From positions 2,790,001 through 2,854,000 of the forward strand of contig NC_003228.3 in NCBI RefSeq assembly GCF_000025985.1: 64,000 nt of DNA. Reading direction: 5' to 3'. Numbering within the stretch: the first letter of the stretch is position 1; each line of letters opens with the position of its first letter. Below are positions 50,308 to 59,870 of this stretch, in pieces. The translations under genes were made by a program, and so were the position numbers. This DNA is from Bacteroides fragilis NCTC 9343 (GTDB lineage: Bacteria; Bacteroidota; Bacteroidia; Bacteroidales; Bacteroidaceae). The notes beneath the pieces are model-generated. The model was not told the origin of the DNA and did not search any database. It saw only the letters and a program-made list of their open reading frames with translations.

Positions 50308-51668
50308 AAGCCCAGTTTTTCAAGTTTACGATAAAGAGCAAAACGGGTGATACCAAGATACTCGGCTGCCCGGGTGATGTTCCCCTCGCTCAGCCGCATG
50401 GCTTTCTCTACCGCTTGCCGTTCCAGCAATTCCAGATTGAGTACCTCTTCCTCTTTCTTTTGCCGGACAGAAGAGTGGAAAAGAAAGTTCTCAGGCTTCA
50501 GCAGGGAGCCGTCACCCAAAATCACGGCACGCTCTATGGTATGTTGCAACTCGCGTACATTGCCCGGCCAATTATACTTCAGTAACTTATTCTTTGCCTC
50601 GCGCGTCAGCCCGTGCATCTCCTTCTTATATTTGCGGGCATAGCGCTCTAAAAAGAACTCGGCCAGCAGAATGACATCGTTACCACGCTCCCGTAGAGGA
50701 GGAATATGAATTTCTATCGTATTGATGCGATAGAGCAGATCCTGACGGAAGTTACCTTCATCCACCATTGCCCTGATATCGGCATTCGTCGCACAGATCA
50801 GGCGGACATCGATAGGTACCGACTGAGTAGAGCCTAACCGGCTGATCTGCCTTTTCTCTATCGCAGTGAGCAGTTTCGATTGCATAGGGAGCGAAAGGTT
50901 ACCTATTTCATCCAGAAACAGAGTACCCCCTGTCGCCACTTCCATGCGTCCCGCCTTTGCTTTGCGTGCGTCGGTGAAAGCACCTTTCTCGTATCCGAAT
51001 AATTCGCTTTCGAACAACTGTTCGGGAATACTGCCCAGGTCGATCGTTACAAACGGTTTACCGTATCGAGGAGAACAACGGTACAGCAAGCGGGCAATCA
51101 CATCTTTTCCGGTACCGTTTTCACCCAGAATCAGGATATTGGCATCCGTCTCGCTTAACTTGTTGATGGTTGAAAACACCTCTTGCATAGCCTCCGATTC
51201 ACCGATAATCTCATTTTCGGGTCCACCCTGTCCGCTCAGCACTTCTACCTGCTCCTTCAGCATATTCACTTCATGACGTGACTGCCGGAGTTTCATGCCC
51301 GAAGAGAGTGTAGCCAGCAGTTTCTCTTTTTCCCATGGTTTGGGGATAAAGTCCGTTGCACCTGCTTTGATGGCACGCACAGCCTTGTCCGTATCGGCAT
51401 AAGCCGTCATAAAAATCACAATGGCCTGCGGATCGATCTTCAGAATCTGTTCCAGACTCTCAAATCCTTCCTGCCCACTGATGGCATCACGACTGAAGTT
51501 CATATCGAGCAAAATGATGTCCGGACCGAACGTAGTCATGAAGTGTTCGATGCGATCGGGAGTAGTAGCCACCTTAATCTTCTCAGTATAAGGTTCGAGC
51601 AATAGATTGAGGGCGAACAACACATCCTCGTTATCGTCTACAATTAATATTTTTCCAAGCTGTTCCAT
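50304..51668 (-). CDS. Sigma-54-dependent NtrC-family response regulator
   Basis: The 454-residue protein has a receiver domain (about 5-120; phospho-acceptor Asp in IILLDMNFSRD), an AAA+ domain (about 150-375) with Walker A GENGTGKD, the sigma-54 contact loop GAFTDA and Walker B GTLFLDEIGN, and a Fis-type HTH at the C-terminus (about 410-452: EGNITRAAEYLGITRFALYRKLEKLGL). It activates sigma-54 promoters from upstream sites. Two such promoters with matching site pairs occur at 51899-52005 and 57375-57481, so the adjacent export genes are likely targets. Confidence 0.95.
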   Translation of the reverse strand: MEQLGKILIVDDNEDVLFALNLLLEPYTEKIKVATTPDRIEHFMTTFGPDIILLDMNFSRDAISGQEGFESLEQILKIDPQAIVIFMTAYADTDKAVRAIKAGATDFIPKPWEKEKLLATLSSGMKLRQSRHEVNMLKEQVEVLSGQGGPENEIIGESEAMQEVFSTINKLSETDANILILGENGTGKDVIARLLYRCSPRYGKPFVTIDLGSIPEQLFESELFGYEKGAFTDARKAKAGRMEVATGGTLFLDEIGNLSLPMQSKLLTAIEKRQISRLGSTQSVPIDVRLICATNADIRAMVDEGNFRQDLLYRINTIEIHIPPLRERGNDVILLAEFFLERYARKYKKEMHGLTREAKNKLLKYNWPGNVRELQHTIERAVILGDGSLLKPENFLFHSSVRQKKEEEVLNLELLERQAVEKAMRLSEGNITRAAEYLGITRFALYRKLEKLGL

Positions 51669-51711
51669 GTTATATTACGAGCTAATTTACTTTCCTTTAA
51701 AGGATAAGATA

Positions 51712-51803
51712 TACCAGTTGTACAACTCGTCGTGTACCAGTTGTGCATCTCGTCATGTACCAGTTGTACAACTCGTCGTGTACCGGTTATACATCTCGTA
51801 CAT
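51712..51803. repeat. Four tandem 23-bp repeats
   Basis: Units start at 51712, 51735, 51758 and 51781, with consensus TACCAGTTGTACAACTCGTC plus GTG. Each of units 1 and 3 holds the palindrome AGTTGTACAACT. They lie between the response regulator start and the divergent operon promoter. No spacers, so not CRISPR. Confidence 0.9.
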
Positions 51804-51898
51804 CTTATCTTACCATGTAATGATGCTAAAGTAAGCCGGATATATTCACTTACCTTTAGCCTGAGGGCAAAGGTACATATTATATCCATGTGTTGTGT

Positions 51899-51933
51899 GT
51901 GCTAATTCGCACTATTTTTGTGCGTATATGCAC
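51899..51933. promoter_or_regulatory. Paired upstream activator sites
   Basis: GTGC-N6-GCAC at 51899-51912 and again at 51920-51933, 21 bases apart centre to centre. They start 91 and 70 bases before the sigma-54 promoter at 51990. Confidence 0.75.
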
Positions 51934-51989
51934 ACGAAAGCAATAGGGAATAAAGATGCAAACTATTAATAAACAAAATATTACACGTA

Positions 51990-52005
51990 TGGCACGGCTT
52001 TTGAA
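51990..52005 (+). promoter_or_regulatory. Sigma-54 promoter
   Basis: TGGCAC-N5-TTGAA, one base from the TGGCAC-N5-TTGCA consensus. A start near 52017 would give a leader of about 14 bases before the outer membrane channel gene. Confidence 0.75.
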
Positions 52006-52030
52006 TGGTTTATAGAAAAAGAAATGCACA

Positions 52031-53503
52031 ATGAACTTGAAAACGATACTTATCATTGCCGGATGCAGTTATATCTTTCCGGCAACTGCACAGGAACGCA
52101 CGATGGAGCTCTCGCTGGACGAAACCGTAAAGCTTGCCAAGCTTCAGTCACCCGACGCACAAACCGCACGCCACAGTTTCCGCTCAGCCTACTGGAACTA
52201 TAAATATTACAGGGCGAACTATCTGCCTGCCTTGAGCCTGACCTCGGACCCGAACCTGAACCGGGCTATCAATAAGGTAACACTGGGAGACGGAACCGTG
52301 AAGTTTGTAGAACAAAACATGCTCAGCACCGACCTTACTCTGAATTTAACACAGAACATTCCATGGACCGGCGGTTCACTGTTTGTGGAAACGGCAGCAC
52401 AACGAATGGATATCTTCAGCGACCACACGACAGCCTGGCAGACTTCACCTATTAATATAGGCTATCGTCAGTCGCTCTTCGGATATAACAGCCTGAAGTG
52501 GGATCGCCGCATCGAACCGGTCCGCTACCGGGAAGCAAAGAAATCGTATGTAGAAACACTGGAACTGGTGGCCACGCGTGCTACTCAAAAATTCTTTAAC
52601 CTTGCCACCGCACAGAGCAATTACGAAACCGCCACTACCAATTACGCTAACGCAGACACACTCTATCAATATGCCCAGGGACGCTACAACATCGGTACCA
52701 TCACCGAAAACGAAATGCTGCAACTGGAACTGAACAAACTGACCGAAGAAACCAACCGAATGAATGCCCGTATCGAGATGGACAACTGCATGCAGGAGCT
52801 ACGCTCGTATCTGGGCATTCAGAGTGACGAGGAACTCAAGGTGAAAATCAACGACCACGTACCCGACTTCAGTGTAGAACTGCACGAAGCCTTATTACTG
52901 GCCAACGAAAACAGTCCGGAAATACAAAACATGATACGCCGGAAACTGGAGAGCGAAAGCAACGTGTCATACGCCCGTGCCAATGCCGGACTGAAAGCGG
53001 ATATTTATCTGCGTTTCGGCCTGACACAAACTGCCGACAAGCTAGGAAGCGCCTACAAGAGGCCATTGGACCAGCAGTACGTCAGCCTGAGTGTAGCACT
53101 ACCCATCCTCGACTGGGGACGGGGCAAGGGCAAAGTGCGCGTGGCACGCTCCAACCGCGACCTTGTGTACACACAGGTGGAACAAGACAAGACCGATTTC
53201 GAACTAAACATACGCAAACTGGTGAAACAATTTAATCTTCAGGCCCAGCGGGTCAGAATAGCCGCGCGAACCGATGAAACAGCTCAACGACGCAGCGACG
53301 TGGCCCGCAAACTTTATCTGCTGGGCAAGTCTACCATTCTCGATCTAAACGCTTCCATCACCGAGAAGGACCAGGCACGCCGCAACTACATAACGGCTCT
53401 TTACAACTACTGGAGTCTGTATTACACGTTGCGCAGCCTTACTCTTTTCGACTTTGAAGGCAAAACGCCGCTTACCGAGAATTATGACCTGCTGATAGAC
53501 TGA
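52031..53503 (+). CDS. TolC-family outer membrane efflux protein
   Basis: The 490-residue protein has a signal peptide (MNLKTILIIAGCSYIFPATAQ, about 21 residues) and two OEP repeats, each with long helices. Visible motifs include FFNLATAQSNYETATTNYANADTLYQYAQGRYN and LSVALPILDWGRGKGKVRVARS. Trimers form the outer membrane exit duct for efflux pumps. It heads the operon behind a sigma-54 promoter and is followed 38 bases later by the membrane fusion protein. Confidence 0.92.
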   Translation: MNLKTILIIAGCSYIFPATAQERTMELSLDETVKLAKLQSPDAQTARHSFRSAYWNYKYYRANYLPALSLTSDPNLNRAINKVTLGDGTVKFVEQNMLSTDLTLNLTQNIPWTGGSLFVETAAQRMDIFSDHTTAWQTSPINIGYRQSLFGYNSLKWDRRIEPVRYREAKKSYVETLELVATRATQKFFNLATAQSNYETATTNYANADTLYQYAQGRYNIGTITENEMLQLELNKLTEETNRMNARIEMDNCMQELRSYLGIQSDEELKVKINDHVPDFSVELHEALLLANENSPEIQNMIRRKLESESNVSYARANAGLKADIYLRFGLTQTADKLGSAYKRPLDQQYVSLSVALPILDWGRGKGKVRVARSNRDLVYTQVEQDKTDFELNIRKLVKQFNLQAQRVRIAARTDETAQRRSDVARKLYLLGKSTILDLNASITEKDQARRNYITALYNYWSLYYTLRSLTLFDFEGKTPLTENYDLLID

Positions 53504-53541
53504 CCGGAATTATAAACTACAAATCGAAAAAACAAAATAAT

Positions 53542-54792
53542 ATGGATATTAAAATTGAAAAGAAACCCTGGTACATCCGCTATAAATTCTACATAGCCGG
53601 AGGAATTGCATTTGTCGCTTTCCTTGTTTACGTCATCATTCTGTCGGCCGGGCCGCGCAAGCTCCGCATCGAGTCGGAAAACATACAGATAGCCGAAGTC
53701 AAAGATGACAAGTTTATGGAATACGTCGATGTGGAAGGATTGATACAGCCTATTCTCACCATTAAAGTAAACACCCGTGAAGCGGGAAGCGTAGAGCGTA
53801 TCATAGCCGAGGAAGGCAGTTTGCTCCAGAAAGGAGATACGATTCTGACCCTCTCGAATCCGGACTTGCTGCGTAGCATCGAAGACCAGCGGGACGACTG
53901 GGAGAAGCAACGCATCACTTATCAGGAGAAAGAAATCGAAATGGAACAGAAAAGCCTGAGCTTGAAACAACAGACGCTGGAAACCAATTACGAACTGGCA
54001 CGCCTGAAAAAAAGTTTCACGTTGGACAAAGAAGAATTCCGCATGGGCATCAAGAGTAAAGCACAACTCGAAGTGTCGGAAGACGAATACAATTACAAGG
54101 TGAAGAATGCCGAACTGCAACGCGAAGGTCTTCGCCACGATTCGGCCGTGACCATCATCCGCAAAGATCTGATACGAACCGATATGGAGCGGGAGCGTAA
54201 GAAGTATGAACGGGCCACAGAGCGTCTGGGCAATCTGGTAGTGAAAGCACCCATCAGCGGACAGCTGAGCTTTGTGAAAGTTACTCCGGGACAGCAGGTG
54301 GGCTCCAGTGAAAGTATCGCCGAAATCAAAGTACTCGATCAATATAAGATCCATACTTCATTGAGCGAATACTACATCGACCGCATTACCACCGGACTGC
54401 CTGCTACTGTCAACTATCAGGGTAAAAAGTATCCGCTTCGCATCACAAAAGTTGTGCCCGAGGTAAAAGACCGCATGTTCGACGTCGATCTGGTCTTCAC
54501 CGGCGAAATGCCCGATAACGTACGTGTAGGTAAGAGTTTCCGTGTCCAGATTGAATTGGGACAGCCTGAACAAGCCATCGTCATCCCACGCGGTAACTTC
54601 TATCAGGCCACCGGCGGACAGTGGATTTACAAAGCCAATGCATCTAAAACCAAAGCCGTACGTACGCCTATCACCATCGGACGCCAGAATCCGCAACAAT
54701 ATGAAATTACCGGAGGATTAGAGCCCGGAGATTATGTCGTTACAACAGGATATGATACCTTTGGCGAGGCAGAAGAATTAATACTTAAGTAA
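53542..54792 (+). CDS. Membrane fusion protein (MacA/HlyD type)
   Basis: The 416-residue periplasmic adaptor has an N-terminal membrane anchor (about 12-34), a lipoyl/barrel-sandwich domain in two halves (INVNTREAGSVERIIAEEGSLLQKGDTI-like text near 75-105 and VVKAPISGQLSFVKVTPGQQV near 232-252), a long coiled-coil hairpin between them (about 115-220) and beta-barrel/MP domains to the end. It links the inner-membrane ABC permeases to the TolC-like channel. Confidence 0.92.
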   Translation: MDIKIEKKPWYIRYKFYIAGGIAFVAFLVYVIILSAGPRKLRIESENIQIAEVKDDKFMEYVDVEGLIQPILTIKVNTREAGSVERIIAEEGSLLQKGDTILTLSNPDLLRSIEDQRDDWEKQRITYQEKEIEMEQKSLSLKQQTLETNYELARLKKSFTLDKEEFRMGIKSKAQLEVSEDEYNYKVKNAELQREGLRHDSAVTIIRKDLIRTDMERERKKYERATERLGNLVVKAPISGQLSFVKVTPGQQVGSSESIAEIKVLDQYKIHTSLSEYYIDRITTGLPATVNYQGKKYPLRITKVVPEVKDRMFDVDLVFTGEMPDNVRVGKSFRVQIELGQPEQAIVIPRGNFYQATGGQWIYKANASKTKAVRTPITIGRQNPQQYEITGGLEPGDYVVTTGYDTFGEAEELILK

Positions 54793-54810
54793 TATAAAAA
54801 TGAATCGAAC

Positions 54811-54912
54811 TCACCACAGAATGGCACAGGGTTACACAGAGATAGTTCTCTCTTAATATCTTAATAAGCAAGAGGTTAAAACTCTTTCAGACTCTGTATT
54901 ACTCCGTGGTGA
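54811..54912. repeat. Inverted-repeat element between efflux genes
   Basis: TCACCACAGA near 54811 and TACTCCGTGGTGA ending at 54912 form terminal inverted repeats around about 100 bases. The composition and ends look like a short REP/MITE-type element. It splits the operon spacing before the first permease. Confidence 0.5.
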
Positions 54913-54935
54913 ATCAAACTCAAAATCATACAAAC

Positions 54936-57359
54936 ATGAAAACCATAAGGCTGGCCTGGAAGGCTCTGGCACGTTTCAGAACATATACATTCATCAATAT
55001 ACTGGGCTTGGCCTTGAGTCTGGCTTGTGTACTTATCATCCTCCGGTATATCCATCAGGAGGTTACCGTAAATCATTTCTGCAAAGACCTTGAAAACACC
55101 TATCTGCTATATATCGAGTACGAAGATGGAAGGCGGACAATAAGCAGTAATGAAGATAGGAATAACGACCCCAACTTTATCGATCCGCTGAACGACCCGT
55201 CTGTCCTGAAAAGTACCCGATGGATTAACTTTCCGGAAGACAGGATTACAGTAGGGAAACAGATATATAATGTAAAAACCGTAGTGACCGACAGTGTGTT
55301 TCTGCAGATATTACCCTATCCGTCCGTGTCCGGCATTTCATCTCTGAAGTCTCCGAATGACGCCATCATCACCCGGCGATTGGCTGAAAGATTGTTTGGA
55401 AAAGAGAATCCTATTGGGAAAACAATGACTTACAGCACAGGGGACATCGTCACAGTTACGGGAGTAATAGGAGAGCCGACGACGAAAAGCTTTTTAGATT
55501 TCGACCTTATTATATCCGAACGATTGCAACATTCATGGTCGCGTTTAAGCAATAGTCTGGTACAACTGATACCCGGAACGGACTTTAAGAAACTGAACGT
55601 CAAGAACGAGAAGTTTATGAAGTTAAGGTGCCATATGGATGCACCGACCCGCCTGCAGTTCTTTCCATTAAAAGATTTCTATTTCGATAAGACTGTCCGC
55701 GTTTATAATAACAATATCCGGAAAGGCAACTACAATAATATCTTAGTACTTGCCGTTGTCACCATTGCTTTGTTGATAATCGGCTTGTTCAATTTCATCA
55801 ACATCTATACGGTGATGATGCTCAAGCGTGCCAGAGAGTTTGGAGTCAAAAAAGTATATGGTGCCGGCGCAAAGGATGTATTCGCACAGATTTTCACTGA
55901 AAACTTTATCCTGACAGGCATGGCTCTATGCATATCCTGGTGCATTATCGAAATAACCGGTGGCATGATGGAACATGTGCTCCGGATACCGCAAACCTCC
56001 AATACGGAATTTAGTGCCACATTATCCGTAGGAATCCTGATTCTGTTGCCATTATTGACTTCTATTTATCCATTCATCAGATACAACTACGTTTCACCTT
56101 CCGTATCTATCCGTTCGGTAAATGCGGGAGGACATTCCATCGTATCCCGTGTGCTGTTTTTATTCGTTCAATACATCATCACCTTTGTACTTATTATTGT
56201 TTCCCTCTTTTTCACGAAGCAAGTCCGCTTCATGCTGTCTGCCGATCTGAACTATACCACCAAGGACATCATTCAATGTCAGTTATACGCCGAACGCTCT
56301 TCGTATGATATAAATATATCATACGAAGAGTGGGAGAGACGGAAGCAGAGAGAGAAAAGTAATCTGGCCTACATCAAAGAAGAGATGGATCATTCCCCGC
56401 TCTTTATCCGTTGGGAATATGGAGAGAACCCGAATCAGCTGGATGACAATTATATCAATGTGCGGAATGCACAGCGGGACGAGTTCAAGCAAGTTATTTA
56501 CAGCAGCCTGAGCAATAAATATATTGAACTGTTCGGCTTTCAGCTAAAAGAAGGCCGCCTATGGAATGATTCTGTCGACCAATGGACTGATTATAAAATG
56601 ATCATCAACGAATCGGCCAAATCACTTCTGGAAATAGATAATATAGAAACAGCCCTGATTCAGCCTGAAAGGAGATTGTGGTGGTCCTTGTCAAAATCCG
56701 AAGAAATGAAGAAGAATCCTCCATATCAGGTTATCGGAGTGATCAAGGACTTCAAAATCGGCCATTTATCGAAAACCACTCCTCCGCTCTTTATCGTTTA
56801 CGAAGATCCGCGGGGCAGCTACAGAGACCGGTTGATGGCACAAATCGTTCCCGGAAAAAAGCAAGAAGCCATTGCCTTCCTGAAAAGGCTGCGCGATGAA
56901 ATACTGGGCGAAGGTGAGTTTGAATACAGCTTTTTAGAAGACGAGATAGCGACCATGTATCAGGAAGACAAGCGAACTGCCGAGATATACTCCCTGTTCA
57001 GTATCATTGCCATTCTTATATCTTGCCTGGGACTGTTCGGATTGTCCATGTTCGACATCCGTCAGCGATATCGTGAAATAGCACTACGCAAGGTAAACGG
57101 CGCTACCCTGAAAGAGATCTATCCGCTTCTATTAAAGAAATACTCGATTATCCTGGGAATGGCATTCATCATTTCGGCACCTCTGTCCTGGTATATCATT
57201 TCGAAATATCTGGAAGGATTCGCCAACAAAGCTCCTATATCCTGGTGGCTGTTTGCAATTGCCGCCATAGTGACTGCTTTCATATCACTGGCCACTCTGA
57301 TATGGCAAATACGGAAAGCTGCCAATATCAATCCGGCCAAAGTATTGAAAGGAGAGTAG
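54936..57359 (+). CDS. MacB/FtsX-like ABC transporter permease
   Basis: From ATG 54936 the product has 807 residues. It shows the duplicated MacB_PCD plus FtsX arrangement: an N-terminal helix (about 17-38), a periplasmic domain, a four-helix block (about 270-430), a second periplasmic domain and a C-terminal FtsX block with EIALRKVNGATLKEIYPLLLKKYSIILGMAF. No ATPase domain is present. It probably works with the adaptor and channel just upstream. The start 10 codons earlier is less likely. Confidence 0.88.
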   Translation: MKTIRLAWKALARFRTYTFINILGLALSLACVLIILRYIHQEVTVNHFCKDLENTYLLYIEYEDGRRTISSNEDRNNDPNFIDPLNDPSVLKSTRWINFPEDRITVGKQIYNVKTVVTDSVFLQILPYPSVSGISSLKSPNDAIITRRLAERLFGKENPIGKTMTYSTGDIVTVTGVIGEPTTKSFLDFDLIISERLQHSWSRLSNSLVQLIPGTDFKKLNVKNEKFMKLRCHMDAPTRLQFFPLKDFYFDKTVRVYNNNIRKGNYNNILVLAVVTIALLIIGLFNFINIYTVMMLKRAREFGVKKVYGAGAKDVFAQIFTENFILTGMALCISWCIIEITGGMMEHVLRIPQTSNTEFSATLSVGILILLPLLTSIYPFIRYNYVSPSVSIRSVNAGGHSIVSRVLFLFVQYIITFVLIIVSLFFTKQVRFMLSADLNYTTKDIIQCQLYAERSSYDINISYEEWERRKQREKSNLAYIKEEMDHSPLFIRWEYGENPNQLDDNYINVRNAQRDEFKQVIYSSLSNKYIELFGFQLKEGRLWNDSVDQWTDYKMIINESAKSLLEIDNIETALIQPERRLWWSLSKSEEMKKNPPYQVIGVIKDFKIGHLSKTTPPLFIVYEDPRGSYRDRLMAQIVPGKKQEAIAFLKRLRDEILGEGEFEYSFLEDEIATMYQEDKRTAEIYSLFSIIAILISCLGLFGLSMFDIRQRYREIALRKVNGATLKEIYPLLLKKYSIILGMAFIISAPLSWYIISKYLEGFANKAPISWWLFAIAAIVTAFISLATLIWQIRKAANINPAKVLKGE

Positions 57360-57374
57360 TAAATTTGTATTTTT

Positions 57375-57409
57375 GTGCGCATGCGCACTATGATCGTGCT
57401 AATTCACAC
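57375..57409. promoter_or_regulatory. Second pair of activator sites
   Basis: GTGC-N6-GCAC at 57375-57388 and GTGC-N6-ACAC at 57396-57409, again 21 bases apart and again 91 and 70 bases before a sigma-54 promoter. Confidence 0.75.
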
Positions 57410-57465
57410 AGTGTGTTTTAACATCACAAGCACATAAATAATAGTGTTTCAACAAGTTGGCTTTT

Positions 57466-57481
57466 TGGCATACTTCTTGAA
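57466..57481 (+). promoter_or_regulatory. Second sigma-54 promoter
   Basis: TGGCAT-N5-TTGAA with the same -12 element as 51990-52005. It would drive the tandem permease genes from 57509. Confidence 0.7.
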
Positions 57482-57508
57482 ACACTATTTGTAAAAACAA
57501 GAACCCGA

Positions 57509-59854
57509 ATGATACGACATTATTTTAAAATCGCTTTCCGCAATCTGCTGAAATATAAAACCCAAAGTATTATCAGCATTATCGGACTAGCTGTAGGAAT
57601 CACCTGCTTTGCCCTTGCTACACTATGGATACGCTACGAGATGACATACGACACCTTTCATCGGAGAGCCGACGACATCTACCTGGTAAGAGCACAACTC
57701 ACAATCACAGACGGCACGCTCAGCAACTCAATGCCTTATCCGGCTATAGAGTATCTACGGAAGAACATATCTGAGATTGAAGATATATGTGGCATATCTC
57801 CGTTCAAAACCAATCTTCGATTCAAAGACAAGGGTGGGGATTTATTGGCCATTGAGGTGGACTCTGCGTTTATACGCATGTTTGATGTGCGTATCCTGCA
57901 AGGCAATGTCAATTTTCTAAAGAAAAAGAGCAACGAGATAGCCATAACCGAAGCGGTAGCGAAAGAATGGTTCGGCAACGAAAGTCCTCTTGGAAAAGAG
58001 ATTGAGTTGGGAAGCCGGCCATGTAAAGTGTGTGCCGTTGTCAGCGGATGGTCGCAACATTCAAATCTTTCATACGGGGCCTTGCTTCCGGCACGCCACC
58101 ATCCAAGCTGGCAAAGCAATTCAGAACAGATATTTGTCCGCATCTTGCCGGATACCGACAAATCAGCTCTTCAAAAAAGGATAAGCAGCCTCGATGCTTC
58201 CTCACAGGAGAAAGAGAGTACATTAGGTAAATTGAATTTTACCCCGATTACTTCGCTCCGCTATTCTGATTATCTGCAAAAAGACGAGATCGTTATTTCA
58301 TTCAACTACATTCGCTATTTTGCAATGGCAGGAGTATTGGTCATTGTATGTTCATTATTCAATTATCTGACCCTGTTTGTCAGCCGTCTTCGAATGCGCG
58401 GTCGTGAACTGGGACTCCGAAAGGTTTGTGGATCTACCAACCGTTCGTTGTTCGCATTGCTATCTGTCGAATACCTGATTGTCTTGCTAGCCGGTTCTCT
58501 GCTGGGCATGGCTTTCATCGAGGCCTGCTTACCCCATTTCATAGAACTGGCTCAGATATCAGAAGCTACCCCGCTGTATACAGAAGTCATCATTTACATA
58601 CTGGCAGTCATCGTTTTATCTTTCGGTATTTCACAAATTCCTCTATATTACTTCAGAAGCCGTACGTTACAGAGTAGTATTCGCAATAAAAAAGGAAGTC
58701 CCCAGCGCGGAATATTCCGCCGGCTCGGACTGATAGCACAATTGATCATCAGTCTGGGCTTCATCTTCTGCACCACTATCATGATGAAACAACTCTATTA
58801 TCTGAAAAACACAGATCTGGGAATAGAACGCCACAATATAGGCAATGTTGCTGTCTGGATGAAAGGAGATATTAATGAATGGAGTTCTAAGATCGCCAAT
58901 TTACCTATGGTGACTGAAGCTCTGCCTCCCCACTACTTCCCGATAGTCCCTACAGGACCTATGATGTATACAGATATTAACGGTTGGGACGGACTCAATG
59001 AAACCACTGATGAAACATATTCCGTCGGCCTGATACCTTCGGGCAAAGAGTTCTTCGACTTTTATGGATTGCAGTTGACAGAAGGGGAGTGGCTATCCGA
59101 AAAGAACTCTCCCGGAGATGTCATCATTAATGAAACGGCAGCACTGACGTTCGGATGGAGAAATCCAGTAGGAAAACAGTTCTACTCAGAATATGAACAC
59201 AATCGGACATATTATACAGTAGTAGGAGTGGTGAAGGACTTCAGCTACCTGCCACCCACTATCGCTCCACGCCCTCTCGCCTTTGTCCGCACTGAAGAGC
59301 AGAAATATCTATGGTCTCGTGCCAGTATTCTTTTTAAGTTTACGGAAGGGAGTTGGGAGGCCTGCAAAGATACGATCCGGAAAATGAAAGAAGAAGATTT
59401 TCCCTCTTCGTTCTTGAGACTTTATAACGAGGAAGAGGAGTATAATAAATATCTGCGTTCCGAAAGTGCGTTGATGACCCTGTTGGGGATCGTTTCTATC
59501 GTATGCGTCATTATCTCTATTTTCGGCATCTTTTCGCAAGTAACTTTGTCGTGCGAACAAAGACGCAAAGAGATCGCTATCCGCAAAGTGAATGGAGCCA
59601 CCATAGGAAGTATCCTGCAGATGTTCATCAAAGAATATTTCGTCCTTTTGCTTGTCGCGGCTCTTATAGCATTCCCGGCAAGCTATGGAATGATGAGAGT
59701 GTGGATAGAAAGTTACGTCAGACAAACTTCCACCCCATTTTGGATATATATCGTCCTGTTTGCAGGTATCGGTATCATCATCGTCATCAGCATCTTCTGG
59801 AGAGTGTGGAATGCAGCCAAACAAAATCCGGCGGAAGTAGTAAAAACAGAATAA
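57509..59854 (+). CDS. MacB/FtsX-like ABC transporter permease
   Basis: The 781-residue protein starts MIRHYFKIAFRNLLKYKTQS and has a membrane helix (about 20-42), two periplasmic MacB_PCD domains and two FtsX blocks, the last with EIAIRKVNGATIGSILQMFIKEYFVLLLV. It is about as similar to the next gene as gene duplicates are, with matching start and end texts. No ATPase domain; the energising subunit must be encoded elsewhere, perhaps beyond the window. Confidence 0.9.
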   Translation: MIRHYFKIAFRNLLKYKTQSIISIIGLAVGITCFALATLWIRYEMTYDTFHRRADDIYLVRAQLTITDGTLSNSMPYPAIEYLRKNISEIEDICGISPFKTNLRFKDKGGDLLAIEVDSAFIRMFDVRILQGNVNFLKKKSNEIAITEAVAKEWFGNESPLGKEIELGSRPCKVCAVVSGWSQHSNLSYGALLPARHHPSWQSNSEQIFVRILPDTDKSALQKRISSLDASSQEKESTLGKLNFTPITSLRYSDYLQKDEIVISFNYIRYFAMAGVLVIVCSLFNYLTLFVSRLRMRGRELGLRKVCGSTNRSLFALLSVEYLIVLLAGSLLGMAFIEACLPHFIELAQISEATPLYTEVIIYILAVIVLSFGISQIPLYYFRSRTLQSSIRNKKGSPQRGIFRRLGLIAQLIISLGFIFCTTIMMKQLYYLKNTDLGIERHNIGNVAVWMKGDINEWSSKIANLPMVTEALPPHYFPIVPTGPMMYTDINGWDGLNETTDETYSVGLIPSGKEFFDFYGLQLTEGEWLSEKNSPGDVIINETAALTFGWRNPVGKQFYSEYEHNRTYYTVVGVVKDFSYLPPTIAPRPLAFVRTEEQKYLWSRASILFKFTEGSWEACKDTIRKMKEEDFPSSFLRLYNEEEEYNKYLRSESALMTLLGIVSIVCVIISIFGIFSQVTLSCEQRRKEIAIRKVNGATIGSILQMFIKEYFVLLLVAALIAFPASYGMMRVWIESYVRQTSTPFWIYIVLFAGIGIIIVISIFWRVWNAAKQNPAEVVKTE

Positions 59855-59870
59855 AAAAGGATCTAATAAT

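Noticed and set aside
51712..51803. Possible CRISPR array
   Set aside because: The 23-bp repeats are contiguous with no spacers, and no cas genes are present.
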